From contig JAFRZA010000008.1 in the NCBI GenBank assembly GCA_017442805.1, positions 1-55,837 on the forward strand: DNA of 55,837 nt, in the 5' to 3' direction. How positions within the stretch are numbered: position 1 is the stretch's first letter; every line of letters begins with the position of its first letter. Made by a program: the position numbers and the translations under genes. The notes beneath the pieces were generated by a model. It made no database searches. It was not told the origin of the DNA and worked only from the letters and a program-made list of their open reading frames with translations. Below are positions 42,820 through 51,819 of the stretch, piece after piece. This DNA comes from Erysipelotrichaceae bacterium. GTDB taxonomy: Bacteria > Bacillota_I > Bacilli_A > Erysipelotrichales > Erysipelotrichaceae.

Positions 42820-43608
42820 TTAGTCAATTCTCAATAGTTTTCCATGCGTGTTAACTTGATTAGGTACAGATATACTTTTAATGCAATTTTTGATTTCTTT
42901 CCAGTATTCATATAAAACTTCCCAATGAATGTCATCGTTTTCATTATCCTGCAAACAGAACATCTCTGATAGAGTCGCATCCTGCCTTGATGCAATAATG
43001 TGTTCATCTTTTATTGATTTATAGCCCATCAATACATACGTTTGCGAGCTTGGTGAAGCACTACGTATTGTTTTGCTAGATGATTTAATCTCACCAAACA
43101 TTGTTGCATCCAAGTAAGTCTTCACTTCTACTGCAACTATAGGCAAAATAATACTCTGCGCCGGCTTATTATCAATTCTGATTATTGCTTTTTTCCCTAT
43201 GCAAAAATCAACATCCTTTGTAATAAACCGTACATCTTTATTGTTGCCAATTTTAAGGCCAGCATAAATACCTTTATTATATATTCCAAATTCTTCATTC
43301 TTTATTTCATCAAAATTTTCGAATAAGTATACACTCAACTCTTCTAGAAATGTCGATTCAAATTTCGATTGGGATTTTATATCATATTTATTAGCAAAAG
43401 CCGACAGTTTTCTTCTATACTCATTTACCTCTTTAGTCATGTTTTTAAATTCATCTACACTATTCTCATTGAATGAATGGTCTTCAATTTTAAGTCTTGT
43501 CGGCAAGTACTCTTTCAAATAGAATTCCTCTAATTCTGCTTTTCTACCATTATAGTTTTCCCTAATCTTATTCTGAATGTTATTCTCGTGTACATACAAC
43601 AAACTCAT
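42820..43608 (-). CDS. Type II restriction endonuclease, Bpu10I-like
   Basis: 262 residues from ATG 43608 (GGAAAAGAG upstream). The central part reads KDVDFCIGKKAII ... PIVAVEVKTYLDATMFGE, a PD-(D/E)XK core with Asp then E-V-K. The EVKTYLD-T-M-GE stretch resembles the Bpu10I family. The N-terminal third is helical. Next to it on the same strand is a C5 MTase, completing a type II restriction-modification pair. Bpu10I itself has two R subunits and two MTases; only one of each is visible here. Confidence 0.75.
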   Translation of the reverse strand: MSLLYVHENNIQNKIRENYNGRKAELEEFYLKEYLPTRLKIEDHSFNENSVDEFKNMTKEVNEYRRKLSAFANKYDIKSQSKFESTFLEELSVYLFENFDEIKNEEFGIYNKGIYAGLKIGNNKDVRFITKDVDFCIGKKAIIRIDNKPAQSIILPIVAVEVKTYLDATMFGEIKSSSKTIRSASPSSQTYVLMGYKSIKDEHIIASRQDATLSEMFCLQDNENDDIHWEVLYEYWKEIKNCIKSISVPNQVNTHGKLLRID

Positions 43609-43972
43609 GCTCTTTTCCTTTCTATTACTTATGCTATATATAATCATTATACATAATAATTTACATATAATACTACATCGTACCTTATCTCATAAAAAGC
43701 CCATAAAACATAGAACAATCCAAAAAAGCCAACTTATAATCTAATCCTCAAGTAAATATCAATAAGCAATTATCCTCAATTGATCGACCGCTAAAACCCG
43801 ATAAAACGTGTAAATCAAGCAAAACAGACAGACCGATACAGTTCCGCTCATTACGCTCATGGGAATTATATCGTCTTTTGGAGAGATATTTGAATGATAA
43901 CCATGATAAAATGGGGCCATAGGCGGACAACTGATGGTAACACAACATCAGCACAATTCATATGGAGGATTC
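43609..43972. other. Intergenic region (365 bp) between divergent restriction enzyme and KAP genes
   Basis: AT-rich at the left, without a credible gene. The 15-mer ACAGACAGACCGATA occurs here (43824-43838) and again inside the KAP gene start (43985-43999), in a frame that would also read TDRPI. This may be a partial duplication of the gene start. Confidence 0.5.
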
Positions 43973-46150
43973 ATGAACTACAACACAGACAGACCGATAA
44001 ATAGGTGTGACCAAGACTTGCTGGGTAGATCACCTTTTGCAAAACAACTCGGAAATGCCATTTTTGAGTATAACGGCAATGATGGATTAGTAATTGGAAT
44101 ATATGGTAAATGGGGAACCGGCAAAACGTCAGTGATAAATATGGCAATTAGCGAATTAGACAACTTGTCATCTAATAAAGATAACAGGCCTATTACGATG
44201 CGCTTCGCTCCTTGGAACTATTCTGATAAAGACAATTTAATTAGAATCTTTTTTAAGAATTTGAAAGATACTATAAATTTTCAGGACAATGAGGAACTCA
44301 AGAAAAAAGTCGGAAAAGCGTTAAATGATTATGCTGATGCGCTTGACGCGATATCTGTTGTTCCAATTGTTGGCCCTGGCGTAGCTGCCTTATTAAAAAC
44401 GATAACGCACGCTCAAGGTAAAAAACTTATGCAGGGGGCTAGTTTAGATAAGACTCGTGAAAAACTTGAGAAAGCTTTACGAGAAACAAACAAGAAAATC
44501 ATAATTGTTATAGACGATATTGATAGACTGACAAATTCCCAGATTAGGGATATATTCCAGTTGGTAAAACAAGTGGCCGATTTCCCTAATGTAATATATC
44601 TTTTATCAATGGACAGAGACGTTGTTAGAAGTGCATTGTCTGAAGTACATAATATTGATGGGGATGAATACTTGGAAAAGATAATCCAGATTCCGTTTGA
44701 ACTTCCTGAATTGCGCAAGGCAAAACTACATGAAATCTTTTTTGTTAAGCTTGATCAGATAATTCAAGAGCTCCCTATGGTTGTTTTGGATAAGGAATAC
44801 TGGAGCAATGTGTTCCGAAACTGTATAGAACCATACATTATTACATTGAGAGACATTAACAGGGTGATTAATACCTTTCAATTCAAATGTGGTATGTTGT
44901 ATCAGGAAACCTCATTTGAAGATATGGTCGGCATAACCACTATAGAAGTATTAGAACCAGCGCTTTACAAATGGATTAGCAACAACAAGGAAGCTGTATG
45001 TGGTGGATTATTACACGGCTTTCTGTCTGTCAGAGATCAAAAGATTGACTATCGTAAACAATATAGCGAAGAATTCTTAAAGTTGGGCATTAATCCGGAA
45101 AAAGCAATAAAATGCGTATCAACAATGTTCCCAGTATTTGCGAAAGATGTAGATGAGAACGTTTTGTGGTATCAGAACAGTTCAGAAATACGCGGAAAAA
45201 TGAGAGCTGCGCACGAAGAAAGATTTGAACTATACTTCATGTTCGATTTGGATGGTATAAAAGTGCCTAGAAATATAGTAAATGCTTGCGTTTATGATTA
45301 TGATGCAGAAGCGTTAGGTTCAGTCTTCAAAAGAATAAACGAACAAGGGAATATAGTGTATTTTTTAGAGGAAATAAGAGCACTAACTGACAGTATTCCG
45401 TATGACCGACTCGGAATTCTTGCTTCAGCATTGATGGACTACCAGGGAGATTTTCAGGGAGAGTCAACAAGATCAATCGTAACATTTTCTGCAAGTGACA
45501 TAGCAATATGCTTTGTACAAGAAATCATACGAAAACTAAAAACTGAAGACGAGCGCTTTAGTATAATTCATCACATTGTTGAGCATATAGGAAAGAATGG
45601 AATTGGAGCGTTGGCCCGTATAATTCTAACGATTGAATCGGGATATGGAAGATTGACGGGAAGAGGGGAAAAAGAAACGAATCAGATTATAAGATTAGAT
45701 CAATTACAGAATCTAGAATCATTGTTTGTGTCTAAAATTAAGAGTATTATTGCTACCGAATCCATACTAGATTTAAACGGTTTTGTCCACATAATCTACC
45801 TCTGGGAGTTGTTTGACAAGGAAGGAGCAGAAAAATATATAGACAACCTATTTAGCGATGAATCTCAAAAACTAAAATTTATATGCGCCATGGCTGGGAG
45901 ATGGAACGGAGCCAATGGTAGTGGATGGCACTTTCCCTCTAGTAATTACTCTTCTTATTTGTCGGATGCAGAAATATATGAACTGATTCAGAAATATGAT
46001 AAGAAGAAAATAGATGTGTTTTCTGATGTCGAACGAGTTAAACTAGCCTCATTTGTTCTTAACTATCAAAAGGATGAAATGGATTATGTTAATGAGCAAG
46101 AAGCAATGAAACTTGTTGAAGAATGGAAACATGATTCATGCATAGAATAA
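43973..46150 (+). CDS. KAP family P-loop NTPase
   Basis: 725 residues from ATG 43973 (GGAGG 5 bp upstream). The KAP signature TDRPIN-x-D-x-LGRSPFAKQL is at residues 5-26, Walker A GKWGTGKT at 45-52, Walker B IIVIDDIDRL at ~175-185, and the LSMDRDVV and RDINRVIN sensor segments. Membrane segments typical of some KAPs are absent apart from one weak segment (SVVPIVGPGVAALL). The C-terminal ~400 residues are of no recognised family. KAP NTPases are common in anti-phage systems; here one stands beside restriction genes. Confidence 0.88.
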   Translation: MNYNTDRPINRCDQDLLGRSPFAKQLGNAIFEYNGNDGLVIGIYGKWGTGKTSVINMAISELDNLSSNKDNRPITMRFAPWNYSDKDNLIRIFFKNLKDTINFQDNEELKKKVGKALNDYADALDAISVVPIVGPGVAALLKTITHAQGKKLMQGASLDKTREKLEKALRETNKKIIIVIDDIDRLTNSQIRDIFQLVKQVADFPNVIYLLSMDRDVVRSALSEVHNIDGDEYLEKIIQIPFELPELRKAKLHEIFFVKLDQIIQELPMVVLDKEYWSNVFRNCIEPYIITLRDINRVINTFQFKCGMLYQETSFEDMVGITTIEVLEPALYKWISNNKEAVCGGLLHGFLSVRDQKIDYRKQYSEEFLKLGINPEKAIKCVSTMFPVFAKDVDENVLWYQNSSEIRGKMRAAHEERFELYFMFDLDGIKVPRNIVNACVYDYDAEALGSVFKRINEQGNIVYFLEEIRALTDSIPYDRLGILASALMDYQGDFQGESTRSIVTFSASDIAICFVQEIIRKLKTEDERFSIIHHIVEHIGKNGIGALARIILTIESGYGRLTGRGEKETNQIIRLDQLQNLESLFVSKIKSIIATESILDLNGFVHIIYLWELFDKEGAEKYIDNLFSDESQKLKFICAMAGRWNGANGSGWHFPSSNYSSYLSDAEIYELIQKYDKKKIDVFSDVERVKLASFVLNYQKDEMDYVNEQEAMKLVEEWKHDSCIE

Positions 46151-46251
46151 TACTTAATGTTGGTGGCAATGGCAACACCTTGATATTAATCATTCAAGCT
46201 TTAGAGATAATCAACTGGTTTTTCAAAAAGCATTATGTTCGTTTCTGCCAA

Positions 46252-46590
46252 TTAGTCAGAATTGTCAATGTATCTTTTATAGGATTTGAACAGCTTGGTA
46301 TCGAAGTTGAAGAAGTACTTTTCAGGAATAAACACTCCTTCCGGCAGATACGGCTGTAAAGGTGATTCATAATTCTCTTCATCAGTTACGATGTCTTCTC
46401 CATCTACCTCAACATTTATATACATGCTGAAATCAGACAGAGGCGGTTTGTTTTCCCACATGGAATCTTCAGGGAGGCAGTCAAGGAGTTCAATTGTCAT
46501 TTCGCCAATCTTTACATTTCTACCGGCGTGTTCAGATACGATTCTTTCCACATCTTCAACATCAAGGACATTGTAAGTTTTTGTTATCAT
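46252..46590 (-). CDS. Uncharacterised acidic protein
   Basis: 112 residues from ATG 46590 (AAAGGG 7 bp upstream). Acidic (DVEDVERIVSEH ... VDGEDIVTDEENYE), no membrane span, with a Tyr/Phe-rich C-terminus. No family recognised. It is separated from the gene at 46670 by a strong hairpin at 46641-46662. Confidence 0.65.
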   Translation of the reverse strand: MITKTYNVLDVEDVERIVSEHAGRNVKIGEMTIELLDCLPEDSMWENKPPLSDFSMYINVEVDGEDIVTDEENYESPLQPYLPEGVFIPEKYFFNFDTKLFKSYKRYIDNSD

Positions 46591-46640
46591 TGTTTTTTCC
46601 CTTTCTATAATAAAATCAGCAATATTCATTTCTCTACTAC

Positions 46641-46662
46641 AGCCGGCAGAAATCTGCCGGCT
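46641..46662 (-). promoter_or_regulatory. Intercistronic hairpin
   Basis: AGCCGGCA, 6-nt loop, TGCCGGCT, without a T run; may attenuate or protect the mRNA between the two unknown genes. Confidence 0.5.
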
Positions 46663-46669
46663 ATGGTTG

Positions 46670-47653
46670 TTAATTCTCCAGAATCCCAAATTTGATCAGG
46701 ATTTCTTCATCATAATCATAGAGCCCGAAGTTTAAGGAATCATCTTCTTCTCTTATTTTCTGTATGGCAAGAATGAGAAGATGCTCGTTGATCTCGCCTT
46801 TCAGGAAACTGCTCATTACCGCCAGCTGGCGCTGAGCACCGGTTAATGGCTGACGGTAGTATTCGCAGTTCATAAGTCCGGAATGAGATTCCAGTTCGAG
46901 TTGCCCGTTTTCTTCAACATAGTAAGAGTAAACGCTCATGTCACCGTAACCCTTACCAGCAAATTCCGGGTGATTGTTGCAGTAGTCATAACGCGTCTCT
47001 TTAACTACTTCAGGTTGTCCGATCATCCTGTGGCTTCCGGTCCAATCATAACCTTTTTGACAGATGACTTCACCCCTGCGGAAGGGAACCGGGAAGTTGA
47101 ACCACATTTTGCCGAAGGCCCATTTGATTTGTGATTTGCCGGAGATGATGGTATTACGGGTTTTCAGCCAGTCAATCGAATGTATGGTGGTGTCCGGGTT
47201 GAAGAAGAGACTGACGGTTTGGGCGTTATCTTCGCTCTTGTCAGCCAGATAACCGGTTACCTGGGATCTCAGGCAATCGCCATGGGATGAAAGCTCTTTG
47301 ATGTGATCGATGACGGCACGCAGGGAGGTGTAGAAACAGGCGTCGGTGTTTTCGTAGTACATCGGTTCCCAACATTGTCTGCAGCAGTAGAGAATGACGC
47401 TGTCGGAGTAGAAGAGTTCGACCATTTCGTTTTCCAGAGACATGTAGTTGCTCAGGAAGACGGGTAAGTCGGGATCACTCTCTTCGCCGGTTTCTTCAAT
47501 CAACTGCTTGAAGGCCTGGTGTTTTTCGTTCAGGCTGTGCCTGTCAGATTGCCAGATGAGCCAGGCGGTCTGCCGGGGAGTGGGTTGATAGCCGATTTCT
47601 TTCCAGTAGTTGCGGATGTCGTCAGAATTGATAAAGTCCAAAGCGTTGATCAT
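46670..47653 (-). CDS. Uncharacterised protein, paralogue of the N-terminal part of the protein at 53154
   Basis: 327 residues. The N-terminus (FINSDDIRNYWKEIGYQ..., AWLIWQ..., EKHQAFKQLI) matches the start of the 444-residue protein at 53154 (FINSKDIREYHKEINYQ, AWLVYQ, EKHAAW). The shared region also has WFNFPVPFRRGEVI versus WFDFPTPFRKGDII, and a later LKG-x-I pattern. It lacks the receiver-like C-terminal domain of the longer copy. Contains a CCRQC cluster. Soluble. No function known. Confidence 0.75.
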   Translation of the reverse strand: MINALDFINSDDIRNYWKEIGYQPTPRQTAWLIWQSDRHSLNEKHQAFKQLIEETGEESDPDLPVFLSNYMSLENEMVELFYSDSVILYCCRQCWEPMYYENTDACFYTSLRAVIDHIKELSSHGDCLRSQVTGYLADKSEDNAQTVSLFFNPDTTIHSIDWLKTRNTIISGKSQIKWAFGKMWFNFPVPFRRGEVICQKGYDWTGSHRMIGQPEVVKETRYDYCNNHPEFAGKGYGDMSVYSYYVEENGQLELESHSGLMNCEYYRQPLTGAQRQLAVMSSFLKGEINEHLLILAIQKIREEDDSLNFGLYDYDEEILIKFGILEN

Positions 47654-47931
47654 TTAATTCCCCTTTCTTCATTGATGAATATTCAATAATGGTAATAAGG
47701 TAAAAGGCATGCAGAGAGGGTGTGCCGGATTTATGACGTGACGATTGCGGCACCGCTGTTTTATTCAGTTTTCAAAGAACAGTTGCAATGGGATATGGGT
47801 TTTGGTTATTGCTCCGCTATCTTAACACCACTCTTTGAAAACAGGCAACTCAAAACAAGTCCTTATCAGCCAAAGCAAAAGAACAGCCCAAATATATGGG
47901 CTGTATATGCATGCGTCTTTTCAGTATGTTT
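47654..47931. other. Intergenic gap with a Firmicutes rRNA-spacer-like stretch
   Basis: On the minus strand 47782-47761 reads CTGTTCTTTGAAAACTGAAT (first 20 bases), as in spacers between 16S and 23S rRNA genes of Bacillota. Its 11-bp core also forms an inverted repeat with TCTTTGAAAAC at 47832-47842. No rRNA gene is present. Confidence 0.4.
47876..47904 (-). terminator. Terminator of the run of genes from 55.8 kb to 47.9 kb
   Basis: Minus strand ACAGCCCA, 6-nt loop, TGGGCTGT, then TCTTTTGCTTT. Confidence 0.75.
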
Positions 47932-49029
47932 TTACGTATCCAGAGGGAAATCCCATTCCCCGTTATCGTCCTCTTCGCTGTATACGGCCCACTCCAGGGC
48001 TTTTCTTCTTTCCGGGACGACATCACTGGAAACGGTGTTCAGTATTCTCTTTCTTTCCTCTTCAGTGAGTTTGTAATAATTTAAACGGGCAGCATCCCTG
48101 ATACTCCAGTGATAATGCCAGTACAGCTCACAGATATCTGCCAGTTCTTCCTTGTCTCTCAACCGGCATTTCTCGATCAGAGAATCAATGCTTTCATATT
48201 TCGTAACCATCAGGTACAGGTCATCAATTTCATCCTGTACTTCTTTTGGTTCGGAAGCATCATCAATGCTGTCGACAAGACCGAGTATCCATAACAGAGT
48301 AATCGCTGCCTGATACTGCCAGCTCATCTGATTGCATCTGCACTCACTGTAGTCTTCATTGAGGATCTTCTTTTCCTCTTCAAACAGATCATCATAAACT
48401 TTGAACTTCCTGAGTTCAGATTCATGGTCATTTAGATATCTTTCCCGGTAATCCTCATCAAACATGTAGAATGCCAGATGGCTCATGATGGTTGTAACAA
48501 CTGCTCTGACCGCGATCTCTCTGACACTTCTCAATTCAACTTCATCATTAATACCAAGGTTTTCAGGGCAGTGCAGACCCCTGGCCTTAAGCTTATCCTT
48601 TATTGCCTGTATTCTTTCTTCTTCAGTCATGCCGGTTTCTTTCTCCTTGTTTTCATTTACAGCATGTTGTTCTTCACCGTGCAGATTCTCTGCCGCATCA
48701 ACAAGTTTTTCAGCAAAATCATTGAAGAGCCTTTCATTCCTCAGGCAATACATATGCAGAACAAAATTCAGAATGTCGGAGAGTTCCCACTGTTCATCGG
48801 AAACAACGTCAGCCTTCTGAAAGCTCTTCATCTGCATAACCAGAGAGACAACTGAGAAATCGACCTCTTCCTCATTGATGGTTTCCTTCAGGATGCTGAC
48901 GGACGGGCTGACGATGCTCTTTGCCAGTTCTGTATAAAAGATGTCTTCTTCAGATACTTTATCGCCTAATTCTTCCCATTTTTCCGCCAACTGCCTGATT
49001 TCTTCTCTCTTTTCCTTACTGTAAATCAT
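47932..49029 (-). CDS. DUF4272 domain protein
   Basis: 365 residues. The region from ~residue 130 to the end matches DUF4272: ELRSVREIAVRAV, SWQYQAAITLLWILGLVDSI, ELYWHYHWSIRDAARL, VVPERRKALEWAV. The N-terminal 130 residues are an acidic helical extension not typical of the domain. DUF4272 proteins are of unknown function. Four bases overlap (ATGA) with the HAD gene upstream shows co-translation. Confidence 0.8.
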   Translation of the reverse strand: MIYSKEKREEIRQLAEKWEELGDKVSEEDIFYTELAKSIVSPSVSILKETINEEEVDFSVVSLVMQMKSFQKADVVSDEQWELSDILNFVLHMYCLRNERLFNDFAEKLVDAAENLHGEEQHAVNENKEKETGMTEEERIQAIKDKLKARGLHCPENLGINDEVELRSVREIAVRAVVTTIMSHLAFYMFDEDYRERYLNDHESELRKFKVYDDLFEEEKKILNEDYSECRCNQMSWQYQAAITLLWILGLVDSIDDASEPKEVQDEIDDLYLMVTKYESIDSLIEKCRLRDKEELADICELYWHYHWSIRDAARLNYYKLTEEERKRILNTVSSDVVPERRKALEWAVYSEEDDNGEWDFPLDT

Positions 49030-49541
49030 TCGTTGTTCCTTTCTCCATATAGCTTTTCCAGCAGTTCTTTTGCTTCTTCATATTTCGAACCATCAAAGCC
49101 CTCTGACAGTTTTGTTCTGACCTGATAACGCGACAGTTCATTAAACACTCCATCATCAAGAATTATGAATCTGTTAATGTATATGTGCTGCATCAGATAA
49201 TTCTTGATTTCCGTTTCTCTGGGGCCGGTCGACTCCGTACATCCCAAAACCTCGATATCCGGATCAAGACCGTTTTCATACAGCAGTTCGCCGTAATTGG
49301 GAAACAGTCTCCAGGAACTGGTGACCACGATCTTAAGGCCAAATTCCCTGCACAGACGGTTGATGTTCTCCATGCGCCGGGACTCAAACCGGTCAATGGA
49401 ATAGTTTTTGTTGACAATGTTGATTACCCCATCATAATCAAGAAACAGGACATCATAGAGCTTTTTTTCACTGTCTGTTTCTCTGTTCTTCTTCATCTGT
49501 TTAAGGATGGCGGAAATGCCGGGGTTGATTAACGGATTCAT
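49026..49541 (-). CDS. HAD-like domain of the Swiss Army Knife RNA-repair type
   Basis: 171 residues. Motifs: I FLDYDGVINI (D-x-D), II VVTSSWR, III GPRETEIKNYL, IV FIILDDG. The motif II Ser-Ser-Trp-Arg and the short cap-less fold match the HAD domain described in Swiss Army Knife RNA-repair proteins, predicted to process phosphates at RNA ends. Here it stands alone instead of inside a multidomain protein. It overlaps the DUF4272 gene by 4 bp. Confidence 0.8.
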   Translation of the reverse strand: MNPLINPGISAILKQMKKNRETDSEKKLYDVLFLDYDGVINIVNKNYSIDRFESRRMENINRLCREFGLKIVVTSSWRLFPNYGELLYENGLDPDIEVLGCTESTGPRETEIKNYLMQHIYINRFIILDDGVFNELSRYQVRTKLSEGFDGSKYEEAKELLEKLYGERNNE

Positions 49542-49557
49542 TCACTATTCCTTTCAC

Positions 49558-49755
49558 TTACTGACCAGCCGAAGGGTAATTGGTGGCGATCTTAAAGAAA
49601 TAAGGATCATTGTTTTCCAGATGCTCCTGATCAACGATCCAGAAGATGCCTTTGAAAAGGCTATCTTCTGCCTGTTTCTTTGTCTTTTCCATTGTATTCT
49701 GATCACAGACATCTTCAAACTTCTGTGGACGATATTTTACTGCTAATGTTTCCAT
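49558..49755 (-). CDS. Short protein with a clamp-loader-like N-terminus
   Basis: 65 residues. The first ~20 (METLAVKYRPQKFEDVCDQ) look like the beginning of DnaX or phage clamp-loader ATPases (KYRPxxFxDVxGQ). No Walker A follows; the rest (WIVDQEHLENNDPYFFKIATNYPSAG) is unlike an AAA ATPase. This is either a truncated remnant joined to other sequence or a small protein using that motif. The same 20-base start ATGGAAACATTAGCAGTAAA occurs at 50978-50997. Confidence 0.5.
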   Translation of the reverse strand: METLAVKYRPQKFEDVCDQNTMEKTKKQAEDSLFKGIFWIVDQEHLENNDPYFFKIATNYPSAGQ

Positions 49756-49763
49756 TTAATCAC

Positions 49764-50492
49764 CTAATTTGTTGAATATGGCCTTTGATTCCTATGGTTT
49801 GTGCTGTGACACGACACTAACACACCTACATCGCCAGTGATCATATCAACATTGATCTTCATATAGATTATGACACCAGTCATTACTTCGTCATTCACTA
49901 TCACCGTAGTTGGTTCAAATACTAACAGATTGTCACCTAGATGATAGGCGTTAAAACTCTTTCTGCTTCCAACATAGTCTGATACAGTTAATTGTTTTAC
50001 AATACTAAGAACATCCTCGTTACTGATATTGAATGTTACCATAAACTCCCTATTCTTGCGGGTTGGTTCAACATAAACTTCAGAGCACTTCTTCAATTTA
50101 TCTAAAATGAGTTCCAAGTCTTCTTTATCTATAACCGCTCTATACACCTCATAGTAATTTGTCAGAACAGCTATTTGGTTAGCACTTAATTTTGTCTTAT
50201 CTAGTTTATAAAACCTATCCAATAATTCGGTGTTTGTAAAGCCGTGAATTCTATCTTCAGGAATCTGTAATAATTGATCATCGCTAAGGTTTAACAGATT
50301 CTCTTCAGGATAAATCTCAATATCGTCTTCATCTTCTCTCAGACATTGCTCATCAATGACCTCATCTGTAGAAAAATGGTGTTCATCAATATCATTGACT
50401 ACCCACAGATAATCAACTTTCTTAATGAAATCTCTTAAATGCTTTTCTTCTTCCATCTCATTTAATTCTTTAATTGTGTCTCTATAATTCAT
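49764..50492 (-). CDS. Uncharacterised protein
   Basis: 242 residues from ATG 50492 (GGAG 6 bp upstream; an in-frame TTG at 50504 is inside the ribosome-binding site). Acidic N-terminal half (DEDDIEIYPEENLLNLSDDQLLQIP) and a beta-rich C-terminal half (MVTFNISNEDVLSIVKQLTVSDYVGSR). AT-rich compared with the flanking genes. No family recognised. Confidence 0.65.
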   Translation of the reverse strand: MNYRDTIKELNEMEEEKHLRDFIKKVDYLWVVNDIDEHHFSTDEVIDEQCLREDEDDIEIYPEENLLNLSDDQLLQIPEDRIHGFTNTELLDRFYKLDKTKLSANQIAVLTNYYEVYRAVIDKEDLELILDKLKKCSEVYVEPTRKNREFMVTFNISNEDVLSIVKQLTVSDYVGSRKSFNAYHLGDNLLVFEPTTVIVNDEVMTGVIIYMKINVDMITGDVGVLVSCHSTNHRNQRPYSTN

Positions 50493-50510
50493 AAATGTCT
50501 CCAATACTCA

Positions 50511-50927
50511 CTATAGGTTGATGTTAGGAATAATCTCTTTGAATGCATCAACAATATCTATTCCTCTATCTAATGCAATATAAAATTTCTCATAGTCACT
50601 TAACTCTTCATCTGTCATAGGAACAAAATCAGTCGGCTCTGCCCCACAGGTGAAAAAACAATCGTTTAACATAGTAACACTCACAGACTTATTATTCGGC
50701 TTCAATCGTATTGTTTTAGCATCACCATACCATACTCTCATCTCATCGTTTACCCAATGATTAACAGATTGTGCGTTTGGTTCGGTATAAACCTTGTGAA
50801 AATGTTCTAAAAACTTCTTTCCCAAAGAAATGCACCTATCAATGGCGTCAGCTCTTGACATCGCCATCTCATTCAACAATTCTTCATCTAACTTTCTTAA
50901 TTCTTCAAATGCGTTATACTTTTCCAT
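50511..50927 (-). CDS. Uncharacterised protein
   Basis: 138 residues. GGGG stands 7 bp before the start. Helical N-terminal half (AFEELRKLDEELLNEMAMSRADAIDRCISLGKKFLEHFHKV). The C-terminus is beta-rich. AT-rich. No family recognised. It ends 18 bp before the next gene on the same strand. Confidence 0.65.
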   Translation of the reverse strand: MEKYNAFEELRKLDEELLNEMAMSRADAIDRCISLGKKFLEHFHKVYTEPNAQSVNHWVNDEMRVWYGDAKTIRLKPNNKSVSVTMLNDCFFTCGAEPTDFVPMTDEELSDYEKFYIALDRGIDIVDAFKEIIPNINL

Positions 50928-50967
50928 ATTTATCCCCTTTCAACATACTATATATTCTTTCTCAGTT

Positions 50968-50997
50968 TTAGTTGAAATTTACTGCTAATGTTTCCAT
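50968..50997 (-). pseudogene. Nine-codon remnant of a clamp-loader-like gene start
   Basis: ATG 50997 followed by codons for METLAVNFN and a stop. The first 20 bases are identical to the start of the gene at 49755. Probably a recombination footprint; it could instead be a leader peptide. Confidence 0.45.
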
Positions 50998-51006
50998 ATT
51001 ATTTTC

Positions 51007-51819
51007 CTATTTTGGATAGTTCTTAAATCTTACCAATTCGCCCTTATTTCTTCTGATCCTGTGTTCGTTCATGGTGTTAGGATAATCGTTCATATAAAAC
51101 GCTTCAAAGGTAAATCTTTGTGGCTCTCCTTGAGTGAACGAACCAGAATCCTTATTTGATATATCACCCCATTTCTTCAATGCTGTGAAATACTCTTTGG
51201 TTAAGTCGTTCAGAACCACTGAAGTTAATTCTAACCCCTGTGGTTTTCCCGTTTTACAGTCATAATAATCAGGCTTTCTGTCTGGGTATTTAATCAAAAT
51301 AGCATCCTGCTGATATTTCCCCCAGGATTCCTTTAGTAATGTTTTCGCAAATGTATTAAAATCAAGATACTTTCCTGAACTCCAATCATATGGCAGAACG
51401 ATGAAAGATTTTTCTATGGATGCCTTTTCCTGCCCCTCTTCTTTATACCCACCATATACAGGCACGTAAGCATAATGATTGCTTCTTAAAAACGACAACA
51501 ACTCTTTGGTTCTGACATTATTGGCGTCTGTATGTTCTTTAGAACCGGGTTTCAGTTCCTTATCATTATTATTATGTTTCATCTCACCGGAAGGTACACT
51601 GTAAATGTTTCCAGATGGTGTCTTATAAAGATTCTGTCTTGATGCCGATAAGATAACATAGTCCATTTTATCGTGTCCGTTTACAACCCTATTAAGGTTT
51701 GCCTCTGTAAGCTCAATAAACCCAACATTATTGGTTTCTTCATCATTTTCATATAATTGGTTTAATGCTTTTAATGTATCTCTAGTATTGCTCCTGTTTG
51801 TTCTGTTCTGTGTTCTCAT
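51007..51819 (-). CDS. Uncharacterised protein, DUF3293-like in part (tentative)
   Basis: 270 residues from ATG 51819. The middle (DYVILSASRQN ... RTKELLSFLRSNHYAYVPVYGGYKEEG ... SFIVLPYD) resembles proteins of phages and plasmids often called DUF3293. The start lies 38 bp inside the end of the SprT-like gene, in another frame, which implies one transcript. AT-rich. Function unknown. Confidence 0.6.
   Translation of the reverse strand: MRTQNRTNRSNTRDTLKALNQLYENDEETNNVGFIELTEANLNRVVNGHDKMDYVILSASRQNLYKTPSGNIYSVPSGEMKHNNNDKELKPGSKEHTDANNVRTKELLSFLRSNHYAYVPVYGGYKEEGQEKASIEKSFIVLPYDWSSGKYLDFNTFAKTLLKESWGKYQQDAILIKYPDRKPDYYDCKTGKPQGLELTSVVLNDLTKEYFTALKKWGDISNKDSGSFTQGEPQRFTFEAFYMNDYPNTMNEHRIRRNKGELVRFKNYPK

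Noticed and set aside
43748..43954. 68-codon open frame on the minus strand in the 43.7-44.0 kb gap
   Set aside because: No ribosome-binding site, no recognisable domain, and it lies over the upstream region and ribosome-binding area of the KAP gene.
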